Shown: positions 22,302 through 32,534 of the stretch, piece by piece
How the letters are laid out: every line of letters begins with the position of its first letter
Numbering within the stretch: position 1 is the first letter of the stretch
DNA from: Chiua virens
Lineage: Eukaryota > Basidiomycota > Agaricomycetes > Boletales > Boletaceae
Length of the DNA stretch: 64,000 nucleotides
Direction of reading: 5' to 3'
NCBI GenBank assembly: GCA_019787685.1
Contig: JAHNUO010000001.1
Coordinates: 1,116,001-1,180,000 of the forward strand
Notes under the pieces: model-generated
Databases searched by the model: none
Told to the model about the DNA's origin: nothing
Seen by the model: the letters and a program-made list of their open reading frames with translations, nothing else
Program-made: the position numbers and the translations under genes

Positions 22302-23903
22302 CTAACGATCCCGCGTCTGATAACTTGGTGGTGGCAACACTGACGTATCGAATGACGTCCTGCTAACACTCCGAAGAGTTCGAATCCTATCACCATCCGT
22401 CAAGGTCCCATCCGTCTGATACGGGGACATGAATCCCTCGATAACACGCGCTATCGTCTCTGCAGGAACCTTGTCCGATCGCAGCCGATCGATGATATCG
22501 AGCTGTTCCGTCGTCAGATTAATTCGCGACGGCATCGGAGCGTCCGAGAACGGAGAGTTGCTGCGTTCTAGATCGGTCCCATCGGCGCCACCTGAGACCA
22601 TCCCTCCGCGGAGTGGTTGTATAACTGGAGGCGTGGGCGAACTCACGCCTGACCTAATCGAGTGGGAACCAATACTCTGAGTGGGTTCTGAGAAGGGGGC
22701 GTGATTTCTAACGGTAAGTATGTCTCGCAGGATAGCAGAGCGCGTGGACGAGGAAACGTCGCCGGACAGATTCTGCGAGTGTCGCGTAGTCGCGTAGTGG
22801 GCAAACGTCTGAGGGGGAACGGGACTGTTGGCTGTGAATGGATCGACATGGAAATTCGACTCTGGAGAGAATGCGTCTTGCTGCGGAATCGCCGTCTTGC
22901 GTTTTTTACGCAAACAACAGAAGCCGATCAGGATACCTGCAAGGAGAACTGTGCCTCCCAGCGTGCCCCCAATGACACCTCCAAGATTGATTCTGTAATG
23001 GAACAAATAATAAGGTTTGGCGTCAGTTGGTTGCTTGGTCGGGTAAATGAAAGGCCCGACTTGTTACTAGAAGCCGACGGGGTTCCGGTGGTTGTCTGGA
23101 TACCAGTGGATGATTGGGATGTTTTCTGAGATGTTTGGGATGCAGAGGAGGTGGATGTCTGAGAGGATGTGGACGAAGTTGTCGCAGGGACTACCACAAA
23201 CGTCTCATTGACGTATGCGTAATCAAATTTCATGGACGTATCAGCTCCGTTCCAGTCCAGAACAGTCATCACCATGGTATGGCTTCCGCTCGTGAGACCT
23301 TGAATGTCATACATTGAAACGTTTGACTGCTGAAAGGATGGACCCGGAGGTTGTTGAATTGTTTGTGATACAGCTGTCCCGCCATCGACCGAAAAGCTGG
23401 CTGTCATGCCCGACCCACCGGCATTGTAGACATACATCGTAACACCAGAGCCTACAATGGGTAATGAAGATAGACTCTTAATGGTACATCAGTGTTGCAT
23501 ACCCGTGAATGGTATTTGGACGAAGCAATTGTCATTTGTACCGCATACTCCTTCTGGCAGTGGAAGAAGTATACGTCAATGGCATACATGCAACGGATGA
23601 GGCGGCAGCTTACGAGCGCTGTTCGTCCGGCTCGTCAGACAATGATAGAGTCAAACAGAAAGAAAAAACGCACTAATTTCCATCATAGCAGTGTGAAGGA
23701 TCGAGGGGAATAATATAGCTGCCAGTCGAGTTGGTGATATTCAGTGCTTCTGTGACACCATTGACCGAGAATGTTTGCCATCCCGTCAGGCTAGGGGATA
23801 TGGAATATACGACAGACGTATTGGCATTGTCGATGTTATAATCTGCCAAAACGGTTGTCACGAGGAGAAAGGGTATGATGTACCATTGGCACACGTGCAC
23901 CAT
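22302..23903 (-). CDS. Type I surface protein with beta-sandwich ectodomain, paralog A
   Basis: Basidiomycete-expanded family of single-pass membrane proteins of unknown function, possibly sensing or binding extracellular ligands. The start at 23903 opens a signal peptide (WYIIPFLLVTTVLA) before ADYNIDNANTS, the usual opening of the ectodomain. HCYDGN, a short Cys-containing exon (CGTNDNCFVQIPFTG), SGVTMYVYNAGGSGM, and HTMVMTVLDWNGADTSMKFDYAYVNET follow, the last block being the family signature. A Ser/Thr-rich stalk leads to the membrane segment GGVIGGTLGGTVLLAGILIGFCC with KKRKT on the cytosolic side. The tail contains LDIIDRLRSDKVPAETIARVIEGFM and ends in PPPSY. At least three introns are present; the exon after CYDGN could not be joined with certainty. 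Copy B lies directly upstream as a decayed tandem duplicate. Confidence 0.75.
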
Positions 23904-24119
23904 TCTTTTCTGACTGGGTTCGACTTGAAGTTTGTGGTATCAAACCAGGTGAGCAGGCGGGAATAAAAGGTAAGAACCCGGTTACGCATCATCAGATAGC
24001 GGCAACATGCCATACACATGTTACAGGAAGATTCAACGAACCCTGGAAGCACAGCTACCAAGTTGATAGCAACGCTCTGACTCCGATCAGAATCAGTACG
24101 GCATTAATGCACTGACCTG

Positions 24120-24150
24120 ACACAGGAAAATTCAACGCAAAGCAGGATGT
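24120..24150. repeat. Duplicated upstream element of paralogs A and B, copy 1
   Basis: A 23-base block (24122-24144: ACAGGAAAATTC through GCAAAGCA) upstream of paralog A recurs exactly at about 26235-26257 upstream of relic B. It shows that the tandem duplication included at least 200-300 bp of 5' flank, and its conservation against a decayed coding region might reflect a promoter element or gene conversion. Confidence 0.7.
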
Positions 24151-24689
24151 TATTTACTTGCTTAAATTTACATTTCCACTGTCGTCGCAATGTCGATGGC
24201 ATATAAATTGGTTGGATTTGGTCGCGGTACTTCTCCTTGGTGCAATTTACGGCTGGCCAGCCTGAGTGGCCATCTTCACTATTACGTAGTAGGTTTTTAC
24301 TTCAAGTTTTGAGGCTGAGGGCCGCTGGGCTGAGTCTTCAAACCGAGACTGCCAGTCCCAGACTCCCTGAGTTCAAGGCCTGAGGCTTGAAGAAGTGCAC
24401 GATAGGAAAGTCAAGAAGTAAACCACTGGCAGACTAGGAAAGAAATGAGCGTTAGTCCAAGTTCGCCACTGACACCGTGACCGTGACAGGCCTACTACCA
24501 GTACATCATACGGAATCAGTGATACAATTGCTGTTACATTCAACTTGAAGTTGTAGAGCAACGACTCCATGTGATGGTTCCAAATTATTTAATTTTTAAG
24601 CCTTTTACTTACAGTAAGTACTAGTAGCATGTCAAAGCACACCTATTAGTAGCTACTAGTATGCAAAGTAGAATTGGCGTTTGCTAACT

Positions 24690-26040
24690 GATAACACTCC
24701 GCAGGGGAATGCAGCCGGTCAATGACGTCCAGTTTTTCCGTGATCAAATTGATTCGCGCTGAGGCGGGATCCACAAACGGCGAGATTCAATGAGGTCGTT
24801 CACCTAGTGCCACTAGTAACCAAGACCATCCCTCTGTGGAACGATCGCAAAACCTGCGGCATGAGCGAACTCATTCTCGACCTGATCGATTGAGAGATAT
24901 TACTCGGGATCGGTTCGGAGGAGAGCCGATTTCCCCCAGCGAGCGTGTCACGGAGGACGGCAGAGAGCTAAAACGAGAAAATACCTGAGTCATTGACGAT
25001 GGATGGGTTCGTTTGCGCGCAAGCTGACAAACATCCGAGGTGGAGTCGGACTGCTCTGGTACTCTGATGCGAATGGGTCGACGTGGAAGGTTGAGACCGG
25101 CCCAGGAGAGGGTCTTGACGTGAAATCACCATCTTGCCTAGCAGGAGAGGTAGATCAGGAGGCCTGCAAGGTTGATCTTGTGACAAAAAAAAATCAAGGT
25201 CGGCATCATTTGGCGGTATGATTAAGGACCTGACTTTGTTGACGAGTCCCCCGTGGGTGTCAAAGTGGGAGCCTGAGGTTAGGAAGATGTCTTGGAGGAT
25301 GCAACTGAGGTCGTCGCAGAAAGCTCCACAAATGTCTCGTTCACATGTGTAGAATCGGCTTTTAAGAAACTGCAGGAGCCAACCCAATCTAACGGAGTTA
25401 CCACCATGGTACGATTTCCTCTCGTGAGACCTTAGAGGTTGTAACATGGAAACGTTTGACATCTTATAGGCTGGAGGGCACTTGGATTTTTCTCGATACA
25501 GGTTCACCATTGTCCACCGAAAAGTTGGCTGTCACGCCCTTTTGACCAGAATTGAAGATATATATCGTGACACCAGAACCTGCAATAGTAAGGACAACAT
25601 CTCGTGATAGATCGTGATGCATACCAGTACTAGTGAACGGTATATATTTGGATGAGACAATTATCCTCCGTACAGCAGCATCCTTCTGGAGGAAAAGGGG
25701 GTCAACAGTGCATAATATTCAACAAGGGAGCGACTACCAGCGCTGTTCATCTCTCTCGTCAGACAAGTTCAAGGTCAAAGTTAACAGGAAGCGGCGGCGC
25801 ACTAGTTTTGACCATAGCAGAGCGATGGATCACTGGCAAGAATAACAGCTTAGTTGCCTGCCGAGTTGCTGACCGTCGTGCTAAGTTGCACAGTAGCGAC
25901 CGAATATATATGTATTCCAACTCGATCAATCTGGAGGAAAGGTATATGTGACAGCCTTGCTGACGTTGTCGATGTCATATTCTACCAATACGGTTGTACC
26001 GGGGGAAAGGGGCGTCATGTTGCCACAAGTACACCATCTT
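24690..26040 (-). pseudogene. Surface-protein paralog B, decayed tandem copy of A
   Basis: Nucleotide-level copy of the gene at 22302-23903 on the same strand, with many stops and frame breaks. Its start region (about 26034 downward) matches the signal peptide and ATATGACATCGACAAC of A. The middle (25380-25560) matches the ectodomain block around the CCACCATGGTA and CTCGTGAGACCTT stretches, and the distal part (24700-24900) matches the C-terminal region including ACCATCCCTC and TCGA.TGAG. No long frame survives, so it is a pseudogene regardless of single-base errors. The B copy is shorter than A, with internal deletions in the stalk and tail. Confidence 0.75.
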
Positions 26041-26229
26041 TCTCTAGCTGGGTCTGAGGGACGAAACTAGCTGGGAGGGCGAGGAAAGATGACCCAGATC
26101 TTCTTTACTCATCATGATAATATAGCAATCTGATGTGGACAGCATTGTTGTGCCATGTGACGATCAACACAGCTGGCCGCGGCCATCTTCAAGATTTAAT
26201 GTACATGGAAGGACTGTATTTGCCTAGTA

Positions 26230-26260
26230 GTAGTACAGGAAAATTCAACGCAAAGCAAAA
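26230..26260. repeat. Duplicated upstream element of paralogs A and B, copy 2
   Basis: Exact partner of the block at 24122-24144, lying about 200 bp upstream of the decayed start of relic B. Together they bound the tandemly duplicated unit of roughly 2 kb. Confidence 0.7.
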
Positions 26261-26349
26261 TATTGTGTAAACCAAACGTGACTTACATAGTACATGATGA
26301 TCGGAACAGGAAAAAAAGAGCGTGTGGGATACTAGTAAACAAAGAACTC

Positions 26350-27819
26350 CTACATATCCATCCCAACTTCCCTTCGATGGCTATCCCCAATCCGCTTCAG
26401 AAAATACGAACTCGAGCCTACCCACTCCCATGAACTGTCGCCCAGGGGAGAGGCGACAGAAGACAAGTTCGACGTTGGCATGGATGATGAATGCGATATC
26501 TGTTCTGCATCATTCACCAATTCGGAAACAGTGCGCAACAAGATTATTGGCCGAGGAGGTTGCGGAGTATTGTCCGCGGCATCTGAGAACGCAGAGGAGA
26601 AATCGAGGGTGGGCAAAACAAGATCATGCTGTGCACTGGCACTGGCGCGAAAGGGCGGTGAAAACGGCAGATCATATCCAACATCCACCTCACCCTTGGA
26701 GGCACAATCCGAGTCAACTTCTACGTTCTCGCGCGAGGGAGACTCAGGGCGCGTATTTGTAGCTATATCTTGCCTCTGATCGGGAAGCGGGACGAGGGCG
26801 GGTCGTCCGTCAAGATGTGTTTCCTCGAGCGAGTACCACTCCTCTGCGCTGTCACCAAGAATTTCGCGGACGCGACCAACACTCCAACCCCTGAACGTGA
26901 CGCGTAAAACTGTGCACTCCTTCTCCCGCGTACCATGGCGCGGCCCAAAGGCATATGCATCGACGTTGACACCAGGATCATCCCAAACGTTTGCAGCGTC
27001 AAGTCTGGCAAACAGGGTCGATACCCTCAGCGAGTGGAATCGGTGACTAGTGTGAAGAGACACCAGGTCAGAGATTGGGAGCAAAGGGTGTGCATGGCCG
27101 CCATCTGTGCGAGTCAACAATGGGAGCCGACCAGTCGGCGTCGGCGCAAGGGGGACAAGAAGATGGGTAGTAACGGCAGGAGTAGGCTCAACCGGGAAGT
27201 AAACATCAAGTTCAGACGCGGCATAGTGAAGCTCTGTAGTGATGGGCTCGGGTTTTGGTTTAAGCATCTCCGGAGATTTTGAGACTGTCTTGTTTCTTGT
27301 GGCCCGGTGCATCCTCCGAGCTTCTTTCTTCTTCGTCTTGACTTCCCACTCGGCTTCCCATAAAGCCCTGGTAGCAATCGGGACATTGTCAACTATGTTC
27401 TGGAAGATGGGGCGACCGGAGTGGAATGCGCGAGCCGTGCCAAGGCCAACCTGAGTGACATTTGCAGGGACGGTGGGTGGCTTGGGCAAGCGAGGGGGAC
27501 AGAAGGGTCGAGAGAGAGCATGTTTTACAGGAAGAGAGAACCGAGCACTGATATTCTGGGAGTTGGAGAGCTGGTTGGGACGGAAAAGAGACGGCTGAGG
27601 AGGGACTGCAACGGGGGGATGGGAGTGGGTGAAAGTGGTGGCATGGGAGATGAGACGGGAGAAGAATGTGCGAGTCTCTGTGAAGATGCGCTGGGCTGTC
27701 GAGGAAGGTCGAGGAGTGAATGCAGGAATATGTATCGACCTCGACGGGTGTTTATTGGACACATTATGCACGCCGATACCCAGCCTCAGATGGCGAGTAC
27801 CATGCGAGACAGCCGCCAT
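26350..27819 (-). CDS. Conserved basidiomycete protein, putative mitochondrial, unknown function
   Basis: Single-exon gene of 489 residues. The N-terminal 160 residues are rich in Arg, Ser, Pro and Thr with very few acidic residues, as in mitochondrial presequences. Then GTARAFHSGRPIFQNIVDNVP appears, a block I recall from hypothetical proteins of other Agaricomycetes, followed by basic KKKEARRMHR, TTHLLVPLAPTPTGRLPLL, LHSLRVSTLFARLDAANVWDD-like and FRGWSVGRVREILG segments. The tail is Ser-rich and ends in WEWVGSSSYFLKRIGD. No known enzyme motif was recognised. The start at 27819 is the first ATG and opens the presequence-like region. It interrupts the paralog cluster without any relation to it. 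Confidence 0.75.
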   Translation of the reverse strand: MAAVSHGTRHLRLGIGVHNVSNKHPSRSIHIPAFTPRPSSTAQRIFTETRTFFSRLISHATTFTHSHPPVAVPPQPSLFRPNQLSNSQNISARFSLPVKHALSRPFCPPRLPKPPTVPANVTQVGLGTARAFHSGRPIFQNIVDNVPIATRALWEAEWEVKTKKKEARRMHRATRNKTVSKSPEMLKPKPEPITTELHYAASELDVYFPVEPTPAVTTHLLVPLAPTPTGRLPLLTRTDGGHAHPLLPISDLVSLHTSHRFHSLRVSTLFARLDAANVWDDPGVNVDAYAFGPRHGTREKECTVLRVTFRGWSVGRVREILGDSAEEWYSLEETHLDGRPALVPLPDQRQDIATNTRPESPSRENVEVDSDCASKGEVDVGYDLPFSPPFRASASAQHDLVLPTLDFSSAFSDAADNTPQPPRPIILLRTVSELVNDAEQISHSSSMPTSNLSSVASPLGDSSWEWVGSSSYFLKRIGDSHRREVGMDM

Positions 27820-28432
27820 GTTGAATCAAGGTAGTCGTCGTCGTCGTCAATGTAGAAGTCGGCTTTATCAGCTTGCGGATGCCGAAGGCATACGTGGGCT
27901 GACTAAGCGCCCCGGCAGACTCATGGCCAACTCTTGCGTCAGCAATCTATCTTTGAGACAAGTATAACAACCTTTCTTTTTGGACTGTTGAAGATTCATC
28001 TCATGGTCTGTTGTGAAGGGGGTTCCTTGAGGCACAGGGAACCCGCTGATGATCACTTTCTACCGACTTTCTTCCCAGACATCCTTCGGCACTTTCATTT
28101 AACAGCAATCTTACTGCTTCTTTTCTCCCCGGTGTCTCAGAGGACTTCCGGCCTCTCGGTACATCATCTCGTGGAATCTCCATGTTGAACCAGCTGTCCA
28201 TAAGCGTCTTCATCGCCTCGCTCCAGACGCCCATTACATCGTGATGGATGAACAGCATCTTAGTCTCTTCGAGACAACGCCATATGTTTATGCCAGCAGA
28301 TCAGCGGCGAATTCGCTTTTTTTTCTTTTAGGTCCACGGACCACAGATCAAGGCATGATGATCCTAACCACCCAACCTTTCATATAAAGCCTTGGATTTT
28401 TATATGATTTACGCGCGTCCAGTGGTCGTGAC
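27820..28432. other. Divergent intergenic region with TATA box for paralog C
   Basis: Separates the minus-strand putative mitochondrial protein from paralog C. A CATATAAAG TATA-like element lies at 28381-28389, about 45 bp upstream of the C start codon. Open frames at 27868-28258 on either strand have no features. Confidence 0.5.
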
Positions 28433-29926
28433 ATGTCGTTCTTCAGTGTTGTCTTCCTGACTCACAGTCTCCTTGCATTGGGTTCCGCCCGTCTGGCCGC
28501 TGCAGATTACAATATTGATAACGCCAACTACACTCTGGGGTACAGTGCAACGGGAACTAACTGGCGCACTTTCTCCTTCTCCACTCAAAATCTCACCTTG
28601 GTTTCGGGTAATGGAAATGTCATCGTAGATTCCTCCAAATGCTACGATGGAAATTAGTACGTACTTTTCATCCCGAGCATATTCATGGATCTGATACTTG
28701 CCCCGCATGCAGCGCTCGTGGGTGTTGCGTATCCGTCACGGAGTCTAAGCACTGATAGCGATCTAGTTGCCGCCTGTACAGTCGAGAATAAGTGTCAGAT
28801 CATAATTCCCTTTACGGGTACGCACCTATCAACCATAATCTTTGGGATAACTCAAAAGGTCGTTGAAAGGCTCTGGGATTACAGTATATGTTTTACTGGC
28901 AGGGTTTCAGGGGGTTAACGCGAGCCTTGCGATAGACGGCGGTCAAGCTGTAACTGCGACCTTGCAACCGCCGGTACCCGCCGACATACCAAACCCCCAA
29001 TGTTTCACTTTTCAACCTTCAGTCTCTCCCCAGCTCTGACCATACCGCAACGATCAATATCTTGGACTGGGATAATGGCGACACATCCCTCTATTTCGAT
29101 TGGGCACATATTAACGAAAGTCTTGTCGAGCTCCCTACCTCGCCGTCAACTTCATCTGTCACCCGGTCTTCTTTTCCGACATCAAGTGTGACATCTACTA
29201 GTGTCACGATAGCGGCTTCGTCCTCGACCACACAGTCAGCGTCCATCTCGTCGGCCTTGTCACCGGCATCCGCAGCAGCTTCCTTTAATGGTACGCCCGG
29301 ATCCACCTTTACACCCTCTACTCCCGCTCCTAGGTTTGTGTCCTCACCCGTCCTTCATCCTTGTTCTGAGTGCTGACATATTCGCCAGCGAGTCATTAAA
29401 CCTTGGTGCTGTGGTGGGCGGCGCATGCGGAGGACTCGCCGCTGTCATTATGATCATCGCAAGTATCGTCCTCCTAAAGAAGCGCCAGTCTCGGCACGCA
29501 AAACTGCAAGAAAGCCGCAAACCTGATCCATTCCTCCCTTCTGTTGTGGCTGGTGGCGCTGTATTGCCGCTGTCACCCGCACATCCCCCGCCGGATGAGA
29601 AGACGCTTCAGCGTCTCGCAGCCCGCAATGCAGTGATGTATTATTCTCGTGGGCTGGCTGATAGCGAGTCGAGCGACTTTCACATCCATTCGAGCTCTGG
29701 CGAAGCAGGGAGAGCGCCTAATGTCGACCGGACAGCGGATTCGTTCTCGCGTGATGATCTCGTCATCATCGATGCTGGACGCGAGGATGGATCGGTGATT
29801 GACATTCATGGTTCTGGTGTTCAAAATACGGCGACTCCTTCAGCGGTCGCGGTTGGTTCCGTGCCGCCTCCAGTTTATCAGTCGTTGGAACCCAAAGGCT
29901 CGAATAACCCTAGTACCCATTTCTGA
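28433..29926 (+). CDS. Type I surface protein with beta-sandwich ectodomain, paralog C
   Basis: Same family as copies A and D, on the opposite strand. The start at 28433 gives a signal peptide ending LGSARLAAA before DYNIDNANYTLGY. The order continues with KCYDGNY, an exon DLVAACTVENKCQIIIPFTG (about 28760-28817), GSGITVYVLLAGFQGVNASL, a VSLFNLQSLPSSDHTATINI-like block, LDWDNGDTSLYFDWAHINES, a Ser/Thr stalk, the membrane segment LGAVVGGACGGLAAVIMIIA with KKRQSRH, and a cytosolic tail ending near PPPVYQSL. Between LQPPVPA and the VSLFNLQ block the frame shifts by one base (about 28970-28990). The shift could be a sequence error, because everything downstream stays open, or the first step of decay. 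Confidence 0.7.
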
Positions 29927-30205
29927 GTTCACTGCTCTGTTTATAATCTTATCTTATGGTCACAAAGGTCTGTCCTTTTTTGGGAGAGGGATGGCACACT
30001 AATGATTCTACGTTTCCCTAAGATGCCTATCAATGCAAAACTACTTTGATTAGTGGTAGATGTACTTGATATCGGAATAGATAAGCTGGCGTGTATATCC
30101 CGGTACAACAACATCGTGTACGTAGAGCGAATAGAAAACGAAGAGAGTAGGGGTATCAAGGATTATGAATACAGACCGTCCGAACGCCATAATGCCTGTC
30201 CAATC

Positions 30206-32090
30206 TTATTGTTGTGCCCGTACGTCATCATAGCTGGGTGGCGCCGTCTCAGGTTCCATCTCGTTCAAAGTCGAGGTCCATGCCGTATTACCCCAGACTA
30301 GCGGCTGCGATGAACCGAGTAAATTGTTCGGGTCAAGATGAGCCCGCAGCTCGGGGTCGTTAGCGACGATCGTATTCGCGCCTTGCGGATTTGTCAACAT
30401 GCGTTCGAGCACGCGTGCAACGACTGGCCCGGGGACATTGTTGTTGAACAGGGTGTTGACAAAGTCTGCTTGTTCGTCCGTCAATTGGGCTGCATTCGTC
30501 GACGTCGTAGTGGGAGCGGTTTGATGGCCCTGGTGCCGAGGCTGTGTTGAACTAGATGTTGACGTGGAGCGACTTATGGCTGGTCGTGATTTTTCGTTGA
30601 GGTAAGTATAACCGATGGACATTGGTGGTCGTGACGACTGAGGTGACGTGACACCATCCATCGGCAAGGACGAGGCAGCGCTGTTGCCACTAGACGTGCT
30701 GCGCGTGTGACGAGACATGTCCGCTCCAGGATCCGGGTTCCTTGGATCCCAGACAGCGACATTAGGCACGCTGACGATGGGGGAGTCTGTCCATGAATGC
30801 CAAGGATGCGCAGTTCCCGGAGAGGATTGAATAGGACTAACAACCAGTGCGGCAGAACTGGCGAACGGGTTCACGACGGGAGCATCCCTGCCAGTAAACC
30901 TAGCTTCTGGTAGCGGTGGCGAGAGAGGGTGGGGTGCTGCTTCATCGTGTGCCTGTTCGAGGCGGCGGCGACGTTGACGAATGCACAAGAATACCCCACC
31001 AACGAGTGCGAGTAGCCCAACACCGCCCACAACCCCTCCCGCGACCGTAGCGACGTTGGTTCTGGGAAAGGTATTATTAGGGATCATTTCATTGACGGTT
31101 ACTGTTCATGCTTACTTTTTCGGCGTTGACGATGAACTTGAGGTGGTTACTGTGCCGTTCCCGGAGGCTGTATCTGATGGAAGCGCGGTTGCTCCTGAAC
31201 CTGATGGGAATGATACCACTGAAGTGACGGAGGCCACGGAGGCAGCTGCTTGCGTTGCGTTCGCCAGTTGAGACGCAGCTGGTTGATTAGAAGACGAGGA
31301 TTGTTGATTGGCTGACGTGAGGTCCGAAGGTGGAGATTGCGCGGAATCTGGGGTAGGGCCCGGAGATGGACTTGAACTGGTCGGGTCCGAAACCTGAGTC
31401 TGATTGACATTGATATAGTCCAGCATCATCCCGCTAAAACTGCCATTCCAATCCAGTACTGTCATCACAGCTGTGTGCGTTCCAGAGGGCATGTTTTGTA
31501 TGTTGAAGAGGGTGACGTGAGAGATATAATATTGTGGTGGTGAGGGTGCGGCGAGGGTTGCTGTATGTGCCTTTCCCGAGTCAATGTAAAGAGAGGCTGA
31601 CATGCCTTGCGGTCCAGCTTGCAGAACGTAGATGGTGATACCAGAACCTAGAGTCGAAAGAGCATGAACGTTAACGCTCGTGCATGGATAGACAATCCAC
31701 CAACTTACCTGTAAATGAAAACTGCGTTGCGCAATTGTTCGATGTATTGCATGCCGCATCTATAGGACCGGATTACCTGCCGGTAAAGACACGGAATTCT
31801 TATAGCTGACTTACAAGTGCTACGTGTGCAATGTGAGCGCCAAAATTGACGACGGTGTGTTGATGAACTCACTATGTGCCATCGTAACACTGAGTCGCAT
31901 CAACGGTCTGATAAGTCCCGTTGGGCAATCGAATTTCAAGTACTTCGCCGCTGTTAGAGCCAAATGGACCCCATACTGGTCCGGATGGATTCTCGGAAAA
32001 CTTGAGTATCGAATAATTGCTATCGTCGATGGTGTAATCAGCATGGACGAGTGTGAGGTATAAAGATACGATAACAATAAGCTGAAACAT
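30206..32090 (-). CDS. Type I surface protein with beta-sandwich ectodomain, paralog D
   Basis: Start at 32090 opens a short signal peptide (MFQLIVIVSLYLTLVHA) followed by DYTIDDSNYSILKF; an in-frame ATG at 32204 would bury the signal peptide and is rejected. ATQCYDGT, CNTSNNCATQFSFTG (about 31690-31745), SGITIYVLQAGPQGMSASLY, HTAVMTVLDWNGSFSGMMLD and a Ser/Pro/Thr stalk follow. The membrane segment VAGGVVGGVGLLALVGGVFLC, RQRRRR, and a long tail with LTDEQADFVNTLFNNNVPG and VVARVLERML correspond to the KVPAETIARVIEGFM block of A. The protein ends with PPSYDDV. The small exon between CYDGT and the CNTSNNC block has an uncertain acceptor. Tail-to-tail with paralog C. Confidence 0.75.
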
Positions 32091-32534
32091 GGTAAACGAA
32101 GGAGGGTGCCGGAGCAGGCCTGCCCACTTGGAACCGGGAAAGGAGTGGAATGGACCAGGAGTGGGATGTCCCTGAGAGGAAGAGAAGAAGGCGACACTTA
32201 CCATGATTGATGTACGGTTGTCCGTAGGCAGTGCGTTGGCTATGATGAGCGCGCAGGCCCCATCTACTTAGTAGTACTAGTTAGGATTTAGTAGAACTCC
32301 GGTCGCGACTTTCACGTAATATTCGCATATATCTTATTGTGCCACGATCCTCACTTCAAGTTAAAGTTTGAGTTGGGATAAGTACTTCCTTGAACTTCAA
32401 AGCTTCAAGCTTCAAACTTCGAGGACTGTGATGACACAAGCTGAAGGGAAATCTGTTCATGATTGCTATCAATGGAACAATGATAAAACAGAGTGTGCAG
32501 TGAAAATGCCGAACAGAATCTCCAGCTAATCTAT
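32091..32534. other. Intergenic with TTCAAG-rich imperfect inverted repeat
   Basis: About 32350-32425 contains repeated CTTCAAG/CTTCAAAC words in both orientations that could fold back on themselves. A looser relative of this motif occurs at 24295-24390 near paralog A. TAGTACTAG-type words occur at 32270-32280. These may be remnants of a short mobile element; no gene is visible. Confidence 0.35.

Noticed and set aside
24295..24390. Hairpin RNA gene
   Set aside because: The CTTCAAG/TGAGGC words form only an imperfect inverted repeat with many mismatches; more likely a decayed element than a functional RNA.
27114..27834. Several plus- and minus-strand frames inside the putative mitochondrial protein gene
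   Set aside because: All overlap the 489-codon minus-strand frame and have no separate support.
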